The notes under the pieces were generated by a model. That model was not told the origin of the DNA. It searched no databases and saw only the letters and a program-made list of their open reading frames with translations. 64,000 bases of DNA from Oerskovia paurometabola (GTDB lineage Bacteria > Actinomycetota > Actinomycetes > Actinomycetales > Cellulomonadaceae), in the NCBI RefSeq assembly GCF_016907365.1, contig NZ_JAFBBV010000001.1, positions 496,001 to 560,000 of the forward strand, in the 5' to 3' direction. Both the position numbers and the translations under genes were made by a program. Below, one piece after another: positions 8,257 to 17,300 of this stretch. Each line of letters begins with the position of its first letter. Within the stretch, counting starts at the first letter, position 1.

Positions 8257-9939
8257 TCAGCCGCCCAGCGCGTCCGAGACGACCTGCTTGGCCTCGTCCT
8301 GCACCTGCGTCAGGTGCTCGGCCGAGACGAACGACTCGGCGTAGATCTTGTACACGTTCTCCGTGCCCGAGGGGCGCGCCGCGAACCACGCGTTCTCCGT
8401 GGTGACCTTGAGGCCGCCGATCGCCGCACCGTTGCCCGGCGCCGTCGTGAGCTTCGCGGTGATCTCCTCGCCCGCGAGCGTCGTCGACGTGACCTGCTCC
8501 GGGCTGAGCTTCGCGAGCGCCGACTTCTCCTCGAGCGAGGCCGGGGCGTCGACGCGGGCGTACCAGGACTCGCCGTACTGCTCGACGAGCCGGGCGTGGT
8601 GCTGCGACGGGGTCTTCCCCGTGGTCGCGAGGATCTCCGAGGCGAGCAGCGCGAGGAGCAGGCCGTCCTTGTCCGTGGTCCACACCCCGCCGTTCTTGCG
8701 CAGGAACGACGCGCCCGCGGACTCCTCGCCGCCGAACCCGACCGAGCCGTCGAGCAGGCCCGGGACGAACCACTTGAAGCCCACCGGCACCTCCTCGACG
8801 CGGCGACCCAGCCCACCGCCCACCCGGTCGATGAGCGACGAGGAGACGAGCGTCTTGCCGATCGCCGCGTCCTGGCGCCACCCCGGGCGGGCCCCGCCGT
8901 ACAGGTAGTCGATCGCGACCGCGAGGTAGTGGTTGGGGTTCATGAGGCCCGCGTCCGGGGTCACGATCCCGTGGCGGTCCGAGTCGGCGTCGTTGCCCGT
9001 CGCGACGTCGAACGTCGAGGTCGCGTCCGGGTCCGTCATCTTCTGCACGAGCGAGGCCATGGCGTACGGCGACGAGCAGTCCATGCGGATCTTGCCGTCC
9101 CAGTCGAGCGTCATGAACGCCCAGCGCGGGTCCACCTGCGGGTTCACGACCGTCAGGTCCAGCCCGTAGCGCTCACCGATCTCGCCCCAGTACTCGACCG
9201 ACGCCCCACCGAGGGGGTCGGCGCCGATCGAGACGCCCGCGCTGCGGATCGCGTCGAGGTCCAGGACCGAGGCCAGGTCGTCGACGTACGCCGTCAGGAA
9301 GTCGTGCCGGTGCGTGGTGTCCGCGGTCAGGGCGCGCTCGAGCGGGACGCGCCGGACCTGCCCGACGCCCGAGCGCAGGATCTCGTTCGCGCGGTCCGCG
9401 ATCCAGCCCGTCGCCTCCGAGTCCGCCGGGCCGCCGTGCGGCGGGTTGTACTTGAAGCCGCCGTCGCGCGGCGGGTTGTGCGACGGCGTCACGACGATGC
9501 CGTCCGCGAGCTCCGGGCCGCTCGTGCGGACGCCCTCCTCGGTGGCCGCACCGTTGTGCAGCAGGATCGACTGGGACACCGCCGGGGTCGGCGTGTACGA
9601 GTCGCGCGCGTCGACGTAGGTCTGGACGCCTGCCGCCGCGAGCACCTCGAGCGCGGTCTGCCAGGCGGGCAGCGACAGGGCGTGCGTGTCGCGGCCGATG
9701 AACAGCGGGCCGTCGGTGCCCTGCGAACGGCGGTACTCCACGATGGCCGCGGTGATCGCGACGATGTGCGCCTCGTTGAACGCGTGGTCCAGGCTCGACC
9801 CGCGGTGGCCCGACGTCCCGAACACCACCTTCTGCGCGGGATCGTCGACGTCGGGGGTCAGGTCGTAGTAGGCGCCGACCACGGCGTCCACGTCGATGAG
9901 GTCCTGGGGCTGGGCGGGCGTACCGGCGCGTGGGTCCAT
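8257..9939 (-). CDS. pgm: Phosphoglucomutase, alpha-D-glucose-specific
   Basis: The 560-residue enzyme interconverts glucose 1-phosphate and glucose 6-phosphate, linking glycogen, trehalose and cell-wall sugar metabolism with glycolysis. The four-domain alpha-D-phosphohexomutase layout is clear: GTSGHRGSS near residue 41, the phosphoserine loop TPSHNPP with the catalytic serine at 153, the magnesium loop [10 protein letters not shown] near 315, and the sugar-binding GGEESAGAS loop near 403. The C-terminal phosphate-binding domain has the [12 protein letters not shown] motif. The length is that of the long bacterial Pgm type. The ATG at 9937-9939 is preceded by CAGGAT six bases upstream, possibly a weak -10 of a leaderless transcript. 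Confidence 0.95.
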   Translation of the reverse strand: MDPRAGTPAQPQDLIDVDAVVGAYYDLTPDVDDPAQKVVFGTSGHRGSSLDHAFNEAHIVAITAAIVEYRRSQGTDGPLFIGRDTHALSLPAWQTALEVLAAAGVQTYVDARDSYTPTPAVSQSILLHNGAATEEGVRTSGPELADGIVVTPSHNPPRDGGFKYNPPHGGPADSEATGWIADRANEILRSGVGQVRRVPLERALTADTTHRHDFLTAYVDDLASVLDLDAIRSAGVSIGADPLGGASVEYWGEIGERYGLDLTVVNPQVDPRWAFMTLDWDGKIRMDCSSPYAMASLVQKMTDPDATSTFDVATGNDADSDRHGIVTPDAGLMNPNHYLAVAIDYLYGGARPGWRQDAAIGKTLVSSSLIDRVGGGLGRRVEEVPVGFKWFVPGLLDGSVGFGGEESAGASFLRKNGGVWTTDKDGLLLALLASEILATTGKTPSQHHARLVEQYGESWYARVDAPASLEEKSALAKLSPEQVTSTTLAGEEITAKLTTAPGNGAAIGGLKVTTENAWFAARPSGTENVYKIYAESFVSAEHLTQVQDEAKQVVSDALGG

Positions 9940-9999
9940 GGACCGATCCTGCCACTGGTGGGGGTGAGAGCGCCGCCCGACGACGTCTCGTCAGAAACG

Positions 10000-10005
10000 T
10001 AGGCT
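10000..10005 (+). promoter_or_regulatory. -10 element (TAGGCT) of a leaderless gene
   Basis: TAGGCT lies seven bases before the ATG of the rhodanese gene. The same hexamer and spacing recur in front of the glycosyltransferase and GNAT genes of this window. Confidence 0.55.
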
Positions 10006-10012
10006 GGTCACC

Positions 10013-10336
10013 ATGTTCCCGCCTCAGGTACCCACGACCGACGTGTCCGAGCTCGACGCCGAGCACCCCGTGCCCGAGGGCGTCGTGCTCCTCGACGTGC
10101 GCGAGCAGGACGAGTGGGACGCGGGCCACGCGCCCGACGCCGTCCACATCCCCCTCGGTGAGCTCCCCGTCCGCTGGGGCGAGCTCGACCCCGACGTCCC
10201 GATCCTCGTGATCTGCCACTCGGGTGGGCGGTCGGCGCGCGCCGCGGCCTGGCTCAACCAGGGCGACTTCGACGCGACCAACCTCGACGGCGGCATGGTC
10301 GCCTGGTCGCAGCGCGGGTTCCCGGTCGAGGCGTAG
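10013..10336 (+). CDS. Single-domain rhodanese-like protein
   Basis: A 107-residue protein with one rhodanese domain. LLDVREQDEWDAGHAPDAVHIPLGEL is the classical first half, and ICHSGGRSARAAAWL carries the active-site cysteine loop with CxxGxR spacing. Such proteins transfer sulfane sulfur to cyanide, thiols or partner proteins, and the physiological acceptor is unknown. The ATG at 10013 follows a TAGGCT -10 by seven bases, so the transcript is probably leaderless. It is divergent from pgm and convergent with the metallophosphoesterase gene, with only 29 bp between stops. Confidence 0.9.
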   Translation: MFPPQVPTTDVSELDAEHPVPEGVVLLDVREQDEWDAGHAPDAVHIPLGELPVRWGELDPDVPILVICHSGGRSARAAAWLNQGDFDATNLDGGMVAWSQRGFPVEA

Positions 10337-10365
10337 TTGCTCGGTCGCGGGACGACCCGCCAGCG

Positions 10366-12153
10366 CTACCCTGCCGGGACCTCGCCCACCGGGGCCCCGT
10401 CCTCGACGGGCGGCGGCACGTCGGTGCTCCCGTCGCCCGGGGGCACGGCGCCCTCGTCCAGGGTCGCCTGGTCGACGACAGGTGGCCACGGCTGACGTGG
10501 CCCGACGGCGGCGGCCCCGTCCGGGGTGACCGAGACGATCTGCCAGTCCACGATCCGCCGTTCGGTCGGGTCGAACCGCAGCAGCGTCATCTCGGCCGTG
10601 CCCTTGAGCGGCCCGATGCGGGAGGCGTTCGCGATGGCGCCCGCGGTGCTCCCGTTGACGTAGCGGATGCCGCCGCCGACCTGCTCCGGGTCCGCGCGGG
10701 TGTGCATGTGCCCGGAGAGCTGGGCGGGCACGCAGCCGGACTCCATGGGGACGTTGCCCACGCGGGGGGTGTGGATGAGCAGGATGTCGATCCCGTCGTC
10801 GGCCGTGCACGCGACCTCGGTCAGCTCCTCGGCCTGCGCGGTCGCTCCTCCCGCGCGGGTCGTGGGTCCTTCGATGAGGCCGGGGGCCATGGCGTCGCTG
10901 TCGCCCAGGATGCGGATTCCCTGGACCTCGAGGATCCCGCCGTCGAGCACCTTGGCGCCTCGGGAGCGCTCGCGCGCCGAGGTCTCGGTCGAGTCGTGGT
11001 TGCCGTCGGCGACGACCATGGTCGTGCCCTTCGGCAGCGCCGACATATAGGCGTCGACGCAGAAGTTCTCGACGGCGGTCCCGTTCATGGTGGTGTCGCC
11101 CGCGTTGAGGACCAGGGTCGCGTCGGAGCGATCGATGGTCGTGCGGATGAGCGGGGCCATCCCGATGTTGCAGTGCAGGTCGCTGATGAGCAGCATCGTC
11201 ACGAGCTCGGCGTCGTCGGTGGGAGTGGGCGTCGGCGCGGACGGCTCGTCGCTCGCGCGGGGTCCGGTGGTCTCAACGCCGTCGGCGGCGTCGGGCGGGC
11301 TCTCGCCCGCACCTGCCTCGGCCTGGGCCTCGGCCGCGGCCTCCGCAGCTGCTTCGGCCGCGGCCGCCTGCGCCGCCTCGGCCTCCTCGATCGCGTCGCG
11401 CTCGTCCCACGCGGCGACCAGGTTCTTGTCGGCCATGTCGTAGAACTCGTCGTTCTCCCGCAGGAAGTCGACGACCATGCCCCCGTAGGTGTCGACGATC
11501 CCCGCGAGCCGTCCGGTGATGCGGGCACCCTCGAGAGGGGTCCCGGCGAAGACGGCGGAGGTGGGGGTCGTCGTCCCGAGGTCGCGCTCCTGGGTCGACG
11601 AGGACAGCGACCCGGCGACGAGGGAGACGATCGCGACGCTCGCCGTGATCTCCCAGGTGCGGGGAGCGAGGACCGAGGTCAGCTCGTCCCTCCTGGCCGC
11701 CCCGAGGACCACGTACCCGAGGGCGCCCACGGCACCGGCCACGAGGATCGCGAACCCCGTGCGTCGTAGCGCGTCGAGGACCAGGGCGCGGACGGCGTGC
11801 CCGATCGACTCCTGCGGCCCGCTGAAGAACTGGAGGTAGCCCTCGAGATCGTTCGTGAGACCGGCGAGCGTCGTCGCCTGGTCGACCGCGGTGAGGTCTG
11901 CCGGGATCTCCTTGACCGTGACGCTCGCCCCGAGACCGGCGGGGAGCGGGGAGTCGATCTGCAGGGTGCCGAGCGGTCCCAGGTCGACGGTGACGACGCT
12001 GTCCGTGGTCACCTCGTAACGGGCCTCGTGGGGACCGAGGCTGAGGTCGGCGGTCGCGGTCGTCACGCCCCAGACGACGCAGGGGACGAGTACCGCGACG
12101 ACGGAGAGGGTCCAGCGGACCCATCGGGGAGGCGTGCGGTGCGTGGTGGTCAT
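10366..12153 (-). CDS. Membrane-anchored metallophosphoesterase
   Basis: A 595-residue protein. It has a membrane helix at about residues 13-35, an extracytoplasmic beta-rich segment, further helices at about 145-165 and 190-205, an Ala/Glu coiled-coil stretch (about 255-290), then a calcineurin-like phosphoesterase domain (about 325-530). All metal-site blocks are visible: ISDLHCN, NAGDTTMNG, ADGNHDS, LLIHTPR and SGHMHT. The tail is Pro/Asp-rich. The family cleaves phosphomono- or diesters with a two-metal centre. The domain probably lies outside the membrane, though the topology is inferred. A weak AAGGCT lies seven bases before the ATG at 12151-12153. Confidence 0.85.
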   Translation of the reverse strand: MTTTHRTPPRWVRWTLSVVAVLVPCVVWGVTTATADLSLGPHEARYEVTTDSVVTVDLGPLGTLQIDSPLPAGLGASVTVKEIPADLTAVDQATTLAGLTNDLEGYLQFFSGPQESIGHAVRALVLDALRRTGFAILVAGAVGALGYVVLGAARRDELTSVLAPRTWEITASVAIVSLVAGSLSSSTQERDLGTTTPTSAVFAGTPLEGARITGRLAGIVDTYGGMVVDFLRENDEFYDMADKNLVAAWDERDAIEEAEAAQAAAAEAAAEAAAEAQAEAGAGESPPDAADGVETTGPRASDEPSAPTPTPTDDAELVTMLLISDLHCNIGMAPLIRTTIDRSDATLVLNAGDTTMNGTAVENFCVDAYMSALPKGTTMVVADGNHDSTETSARERSRGAKVLDGGILEVQGIRILGDSDAMAPGLIEGPTTRAGGATAQAEELTEVACTADDGIDILLIHTPRVGNVPMESGCVPAQLSGHMHTRADPEQVGGGIRYVNGSTAGAIANASRIGPLKGTAEMTLLRFDPTERRIVDWQIVSVTPDGAAAVGPRQPWPPVVDQATLDEGAVPPGDGSTDVPPPVEDGAPVGEVPAG

Positions 12154-12252
12154 CGGATCCAGCCTTGCCGATCATGAGGGGGGTCGCCATCGGCGCGCCG
12201 TGCGCACCAGGGGTTGATTCGTCACAGGGGTCGGCGTGCAGTTCAGTCCTAC

Positions 12253-12258
12253 TACACT
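12253..12258 (+). promoter_or_regulatory. -10 element (TACACT) of a leaderless gene
   Basis: TACACT lies six bases before the ATG of the DUF5926 gene, with no Shine-Dalgarno sequence in between. Confidence 0.5.
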
Positions 12259-12264
12259 TCGTCC

Positions 12265-13089
12265 ATGGCCAAGAACTCGACGCCCGACTTCGTGCTGCGC
12301 CCCTTCGAGGGCCTCCCCGGCGAGACCGACTGGGTCGCCCTGCGGGAGGTCGTCCCCTCGGCCTCGGCACCTGCCCGCACCACGAAGGAGTTCGGCGCGC
12401 GCGACGTGCTCGTGGTCACGGTCCTGCCTGCCGGCTGGGCTGCGCTGCACCGCCAGGACGGCACGATCCTCCTCGCGCTCCAGACCATCGCGGGGTCCGG
12501 AGACACGAGCCGCGACCTCGCGGCCGCTCTCCTGGAGGCCGTCGAGGCGGAGCCGGGCACGTCGATCGAGCTGGGCGAGCTGCCCGGACCGGGTCCGCGC
12601 CTGCAGGACGTCCTGGACCTGTCGGTGCCCTTCGAGGTCACGGTCCACGACGACTTCTCGTTCTGGCTCGACCCGACGACGGACGTCACCCCGGACCTCA
12701 AGGCGTCCCTCGACCAGGCGTCGGAGTCGATCGTCCCCACGGTCAAGCTCGCGTCGGTCGAGTCGGCCTACTGGTGCTCCATGAGCCGTGAGTTCCTGCG
12801 CTGGGCCTGGCCCGTGGGCGAGGAGGCGCTGATCGACGCGATCTCGCGCCTGCACGCCAAGCGCGAGTCGGGTCTGGGCGGCGGCAAGTTCGTCGGCGCG
12901 TTCCGCTCGAGCGGTCTGCTGGTGCCCGTGTGGGAGCTGCCGCGCGGCACCGAGGCGGCGGACATCGAGGAGCCTGCCAAGGAGCTCAAGGCGAAGCTCG
13001 ACGCGGCGCTCGCGGTGACCGAGCCGCTCGACGCGAACGAGCGCCGTGCGCGTGCGGGCATCGTGTCCCGCCAGGTCACGCTGCGCTGA
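12265..13089 (+). CDS. DUF5926 family protein
   Basis: The 274-residue protein matches a family that I know mainly from actinobacteria. It has a conserved opening (FVLRPFEGLPGETDWVALREVVPSA), FGARDVLVVTVLPAGWAALHRQDGTI, DDFSFWLDP and a C-terminal FRSSGLLVPVWELP block. Some members carry a SEC-C motif and were once labelled SecA-like; no SEC-C cysteines are present here. The function is unknown. The ATG at 12265 was chosen because it gives the family N-terminus and follows a TACACT -10 by six bases; an in-frame ATG 17 codons upstream lies within the promoter. A large hairpin follows the stop codon. Confidence 0.8.
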   Translation: MAKNSTPDFVLRPFEGLPGETDWVALREVVPSASAPARTTKEFGARDVLVVTVLPAGWAALHRQDGTILLALQTIAGSGDTSRDLAAALLEAVEAEPGTSIELGELPGPGPRLQDVLDLSVPFEVTVHDDFSFWLDPTTDVTPDLKASLDQASESIVPTVKLASVESAYWCSMSREFLRWAWPVGEEALIDAISRLHAKRESGLGGGKFVGAFRSSGLLVPVWELPRGTEAADIEEPAKELKAKLDAALAVTEPLDANERRARAGIVSRQVTLR

Positions 13090-13119
13090 CCTCGGCACCG
13101 AGGGCATAGAGGTTCGGCA

Positions 13120-13173
13120 GGGGGCGACAGCACCCGGGCGTCGCCGGTACGGCGTCCGGGTGCTGACGCCCCC
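13120..13173 (+). terminator. Long hairpin terminator after DUF5926
   Basis: The outer arms GGGGGCG and CGCCCCC and an inner CAGCACCCGG/CCGGGTGCTG pair form a stem of over 20 bp with one mismatch near the base. The hairpin starts 30 bp after the stop. Confidence 0.7.
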
Positions 13174-13332
13174 TCCGCCCACCCCCCTTCACGTCACCCC
13201 GGGTACGCCCGGAGTGCGCGTCCTCCAGGCACGACCGCGACGTGGCGGCCGACGGGGGACGGCAGGACGCAATACCTCGTCAAGAACCCGGGCACACCGT
13301 TCTCGGGGAGATCCCGGGAAGACGGCCGTGAC

Positions 13333-13355
13333 TTTGCCACCAAGAGTGTGGCAAA
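13333..13355. promoter_or_regulatory. Operator-like palindrome upstream of the glycosyltransferase
   Basis: TTTGCCAC and GTGGCAAA form a perfect 8-bp inverted repeat around a 7-bp centre, ending 23 bp before the TAGGCT -10. The position over the -35 region suits a repressor or activator site. The cognate regulator is unknown. Confidence 0.45.
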
Positions 13356-13378
13356 CTGCGGGAAACTCTTTGCACTAC

Positions 13379-13384
13379 TAGGCT
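13379..13384 (+). promoter_or_regulatory. -10 element (TAGGCT) of a leaderless gene
   Basis: TAGGCT lies seven bases before the GTG start of the glycosyltransferase gene. Confidence 0.55.
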
Positions 13385-13391
13385 GGACGGC

Positions 13392-14273
13392 GTGAACGCG
13401 GACCATCGGTCGACCGAGTCAGGAAAGAACCCCACCACCGGCACCACCGGCGAGGCCGTCGGCGTCCCCGCGAACGGGACGCACGCGCTCCCGGTGGCGA
13501 AGACCCCGCGTCCCGCACCGCTCACGGGTGGCGGCCGGCAGAAGCAGCGCGTGGCGGTGATCATCCCCGCCAAGGACGAGGCGCGCCGCATCGCGGCGAC
13601 CGTCCGCGCGGCCAAGGCGATCCCGCACGTGGACCTCGTCCTGGTCGTCGACGACGGCAGCGAGGACAGCACCCAGCACGTCGCGCGCGAGGCGGGTGCC
13701 GTCGTCGTGCGTCACTCGCACAACCGCGGCAAGGCCGCGGCCATGGAGACGGGCGCGGCGGTCGTCGCGATGCGTGACGTCGCCGACCGGCCCGCGCGCC
13801 TCCTGCTCTTCATCGACGGCGACCTGGGGGAGACGGCCGTCAACACGGCCCCCCTCGTCGACCCCGTGCTCAACGGTGCGGCGGACATGTCGATCGCGCT
13901 GCTCCCGCCGCAGCCCGGCGCGGGCGGCCGGGGCATCGTCGTGGGAGCCGCACGTCGGGCGATCCAGTCGATGACCGGGTGGACGCCCACGCAGCCGTTG
14001 TCGGGCATGCGCTGCCTGACGCGCGAGGCCTTTGAGGCCGCGACGCCGCTCGCGCGCGGCTGGGGCGTCGAGACGGGGCTGACGATCGACCTGCTCCGCA
14101 AGGGGTACGTCGCGGTCGAGGTGCCGTGCGACCTGCGCCACCGCCCGTCCGGCTCGGACCTCAAGGGGCAGATCCACCGCGCGAACCAGTACCGCGACGT
14201 GCAGCTCGCGGTCGGGGCGCGGCGCGTGCGCAGCGCGATCGACGCGCTGAGCGGCACCAAGCACTCGAAGTAG
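13392..14273 (+). CDS. Family 2 glycosyltransferase
   Basis: The 293-residue protein has a disordered Pro/Thr/Gly-rich N-terminus (about 1-50) and then a GT-A fold: VAVIIPAKDEARRIAATV at the start, the nucleotide-binding VVDDGSEDST, and FIDGDLGE in the position of the metal-binding DxD. No membrane helix is evident. The layout resembles dolichol-phosphate mannosyltransferases and glucosyl-3-phosphoglycerate synthases, but the acceptor cannot be named. It converges on the 1565-residue membrane protein gene. Sharing a border with an envelope protein suggests, weakly, a cell-envelope role. The GTG at 13392 follows a TAGGCT -10 by seven bases. Confidence 0.85.
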   Translation: MNADHRSTESGKNPTTGTTGEAVGVPANGTHALPVAKTPRPAPLTGGGRQKQRVAVIIPAKDEARRIAATVRAAKAIPHVDLVLVVDDGSEDSTQHVAREAGAVVVRHSHNRGKAAAMETGAAVVAMRDVADRPARLLLFIDGDLGETAVNTAPLVDPVLNGAADMSIALLPPQPGAGGRGIVVGAARRAIQSMTGWTPTQPLSGMRCLTREAFEAATPLARGWGVETGLTIDLLRKGYVAVEVPCDLRHRPSGSDLKGQIHRANQYRDVQLAVGARRVRSAIDALSGTKHSK

Positions 14274-14279
14274 TCCTTC

Positions 14280-14322
14280 ACGACGAAGCGCCCGGGCGGT
14301 CTCCGCCCGGGCGCTTCGTCGT
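14280..14322. terminator. Bidirectional terminator
   Basis: A perfect 20-bp inverted repeat (14280-14299 with 14303-14322) with a three-base TCT loop fills the gap between two convergent stop codons. It ends one base before the stop of the 1565-residue gene. Confidence 0.85.
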
Positions 14323-14323
14323 C

Positions 14324-17300
14324 CTACCTGCCCGACGCCGCAGGTTCCGCCGCGTCGGGCGGTGCGGCTCCGTCGTCGGGCGCGTCGTGCGGCGCCGTGG
14401 GCCGCGCGGGGGCCGCCTCGACCGGGACGTCGGCCGTCGAGGCCTCGGACGGTTCGGGATCCTCGCCCGGGAACGCCGACGCGTGGAGCGCCGCGACCGT
14501 CAGGAGCGGGATCGCCGGGATGAGGGCGATCATCGCGATCCGCACCCCGAAGTCGTTCACGACCGACCCCGCCACGGACACGATCCACAGCGCGAGGAGC
14601 GCCGGGCGCAGGAGCGGCCAGGCCGCCTCGGTGCGGGCGAACCATCGTGGCGTGAAGCGCCTCGACCCGAAGAGGAGCAGTGCGGCCGCGACGAGCACGA
14701 GGATCGTGAGCCACACGGGGACACCGCCCAGCACAGAGCGCAGGGCGTAGCCCGCCTTGCGGGCGAGCGTCTCCCACGCGCTGCCGTCGACCACCTGGGC
14801 GACGAAACGGCCGAGGTGCGACCGCTGGTCCGGTGGCCGGAGCCAGTCGAGGACGCCCACCGCGGCGACCGCGGCGACGCCCACGGCCGCCACCGCGAAG
14901 AACCTGCGCCAGGTGACGCGGGCGCCAGAGGCGGCCAGGCCCAGCACGGCGAAGGCAGGGACGAGGACCAGGCCACCGCCCAGGTCGGCCCCCCACGTGG
15001 GCCACACGTCGATCGCCATCGTGACGACGCCGATGACCCCGACGGTCACGGCGGCGGCGACCCGCCGGTGCCGCAGCACGAGCCACTGCGCGAGCGCGGC
15101 GGCCAGGACCAGAGCGGCCACGGCGTACACCGAGAAGGTCGGGTTGCCGAACCCGTAGAAGCGCGCGCCGAACGTCGGCGCCGACCCGAGCGGGCTGGCG
15201 CGGTTGAGCGGGGTGCCGATCATCGCGTCGAGGCTCAGGGCGACGAACGTGATGCCCGCGACGATCCCCGGGGCCAACCAGGCGGGCCGTCGTGGAGCGA
15301 GCGCCCCGAGAGCCGCGACGATCGCCGTCGCGCCGACCGTCGACAGGACGATCGCGAGCGTCGGGTTCGCGAACCGCCACCATCCCGTCAGCGAGGTGAG
15401 GAAGGCCGCGGTGGGGACGGCAGCGACCACGAGCGCCGCCCCTCGGGCCCACACCCAGGCGCGGGCCCACCTGGCGCGGGCTCGGGCCGAGCGTGCTCTC
15501 GAAGCCACGGGGGCGAGCGCGAGGCACGCGACCCCGAGCGCGAGGCCCGCGTAGAGGGGGACGTCGACGAAGAACGAGTACACGGTGCGCCGCACGTGGT
15601 CTCGCGAGGTGAGGTCGGCCAGCGAGGACGCCGTCGTGGCCGCGTCCGGGGCACGGACCGACCCCCATGCCAGGGGTGTGTCCTGGATGCGTGGCGGGGG
15701 AGTCACCCCGGCCGCGCTGAGGATGGTCGCGGGGACGTCGAGGAGCCGGGCCACGCCGTCGGTCCGGGTGGCCGCGCTCGTGAGGAAGCGCGCCTGGTCC
15801 GGGCCGTCGGTGGTCGGTCGGGCCAGCGCGACGCCGAGGACGGGACGGGCGCCGGGGTTGCCGCTCACGTCCACGACCAGGACCGTCGCGCCGGACGGGG
15901 CGCGGTCGAGAACCGTGCGCACGCGCTCGTCGACCGCGCGCAGCCGCTCGGTCCGGGCGGCTGCGCGGTCGGCGGACTGCTCCGCGGCCGACCGGGTGGG
16001 GTCCAGCGGTGGCACGGTGGCGTCTCCCGCGTCGACCACGGTGAGGGGGCACGCGAAGGCGTCCGTCCCCGGAGCGAACGCCCCGGCGGCGTCCCGGTAG
16101 CGCGGGACCGCGCCGTCGGACGTCGCGAGGGCTGCTGCGGCTCCCGGCCCGACGGCGGTGGCACAGGTCGTGGTCAGCGCGTCCCCGAGCACCCCGAGCC
16201 GGGCCTGGTAGGTCGACCCGCGCTGCAGGGCGACCAGGTCGTCCCACCCCGACACCTGGGCACCGTCTCCCGACACGACGGGGGTGAGGTCCGGGCAGGC
16301 CCAGGACCCGTCGGCGGCGCGCTGCGTCGTGACCTCCGCGAGCTGGCCCGCGGACAGGGCGAGCCACCCGCCCGCGACACAACGTCCCGCCGCGCCGGTG
16401 GGCTGCGAGACACCTGCTGCGCCCGCGCCGTCGGTGAGCATGTCGTTGAGCGTCGGGGCCGACCCCGACGAGACGTCCTCCCAGGTGACCCCCGCGGTGC
16501 CCACCACGACCAGCGGCTGGTCCGCCGCGACCACGTCAGACCTGCTCGGGGCGACCTCGGTCCCGGCGGGCACCGTGGCGTGCGGCGAGCGCACCCCGGC
16601 CGCGCTCAGGACGCTCGAGGCGAGGAGGATCACGACGAACAGGCCGCCGCCGATCGTGGCCACCATGGTGGGCATCCGGCGGACACCGGGCGCTGCCAGG
16701 GCCTCCGCCGTGGTGAGGACGGCGCGGGCGTCGCCGTCCGAGCGGCCGGTCGACCCGGCGCCCGCGGGCGCGAGGTCGTCGGTCATGAAGCCCGGCACGA
16801 GCATCGCTGCCCCGACCACGAAGACCATGATCCCGATGATGATGCCCGAGTCGTTGAGGACGGACCCGACCCCCGCGACGACCACCAGGGCGATCGCCGT
16901 GGGCTTGAGCAGCGGCCATGCCCGGTACGCCGCAGCCACCTCCGGAAGGCGCCACCGCTCGGGGCGCAGGAGGACGATGCTCAGGCCGACCACGAGGACG
17001 GTGGCGAGCACACCCCCCGGGTTCGCGATCGTCTTCCATGCCCCGGCAGCCTTGCGGGCGATCACCTCGAAGGCCCCGCCGTCGAGCAACGACTGGACGA
17101 ACCCTCCCAGGTGCGAGCTGCCGGTCGGCGAGAGCCAGTCGATCACGGAGATGACGGCGACGACGAGGACCGTCGCCCCGGCCACGACCGCGATCCGCAG
17201 CAAGGTCAGCCGGACCTTCCCGACGAGGAGGGCCAGGACCGCGAAGGCAGGCACGAGGGCAAGGATCCCGCCGAAGTCCGCGCCGAAACCGGGCCAGCCG

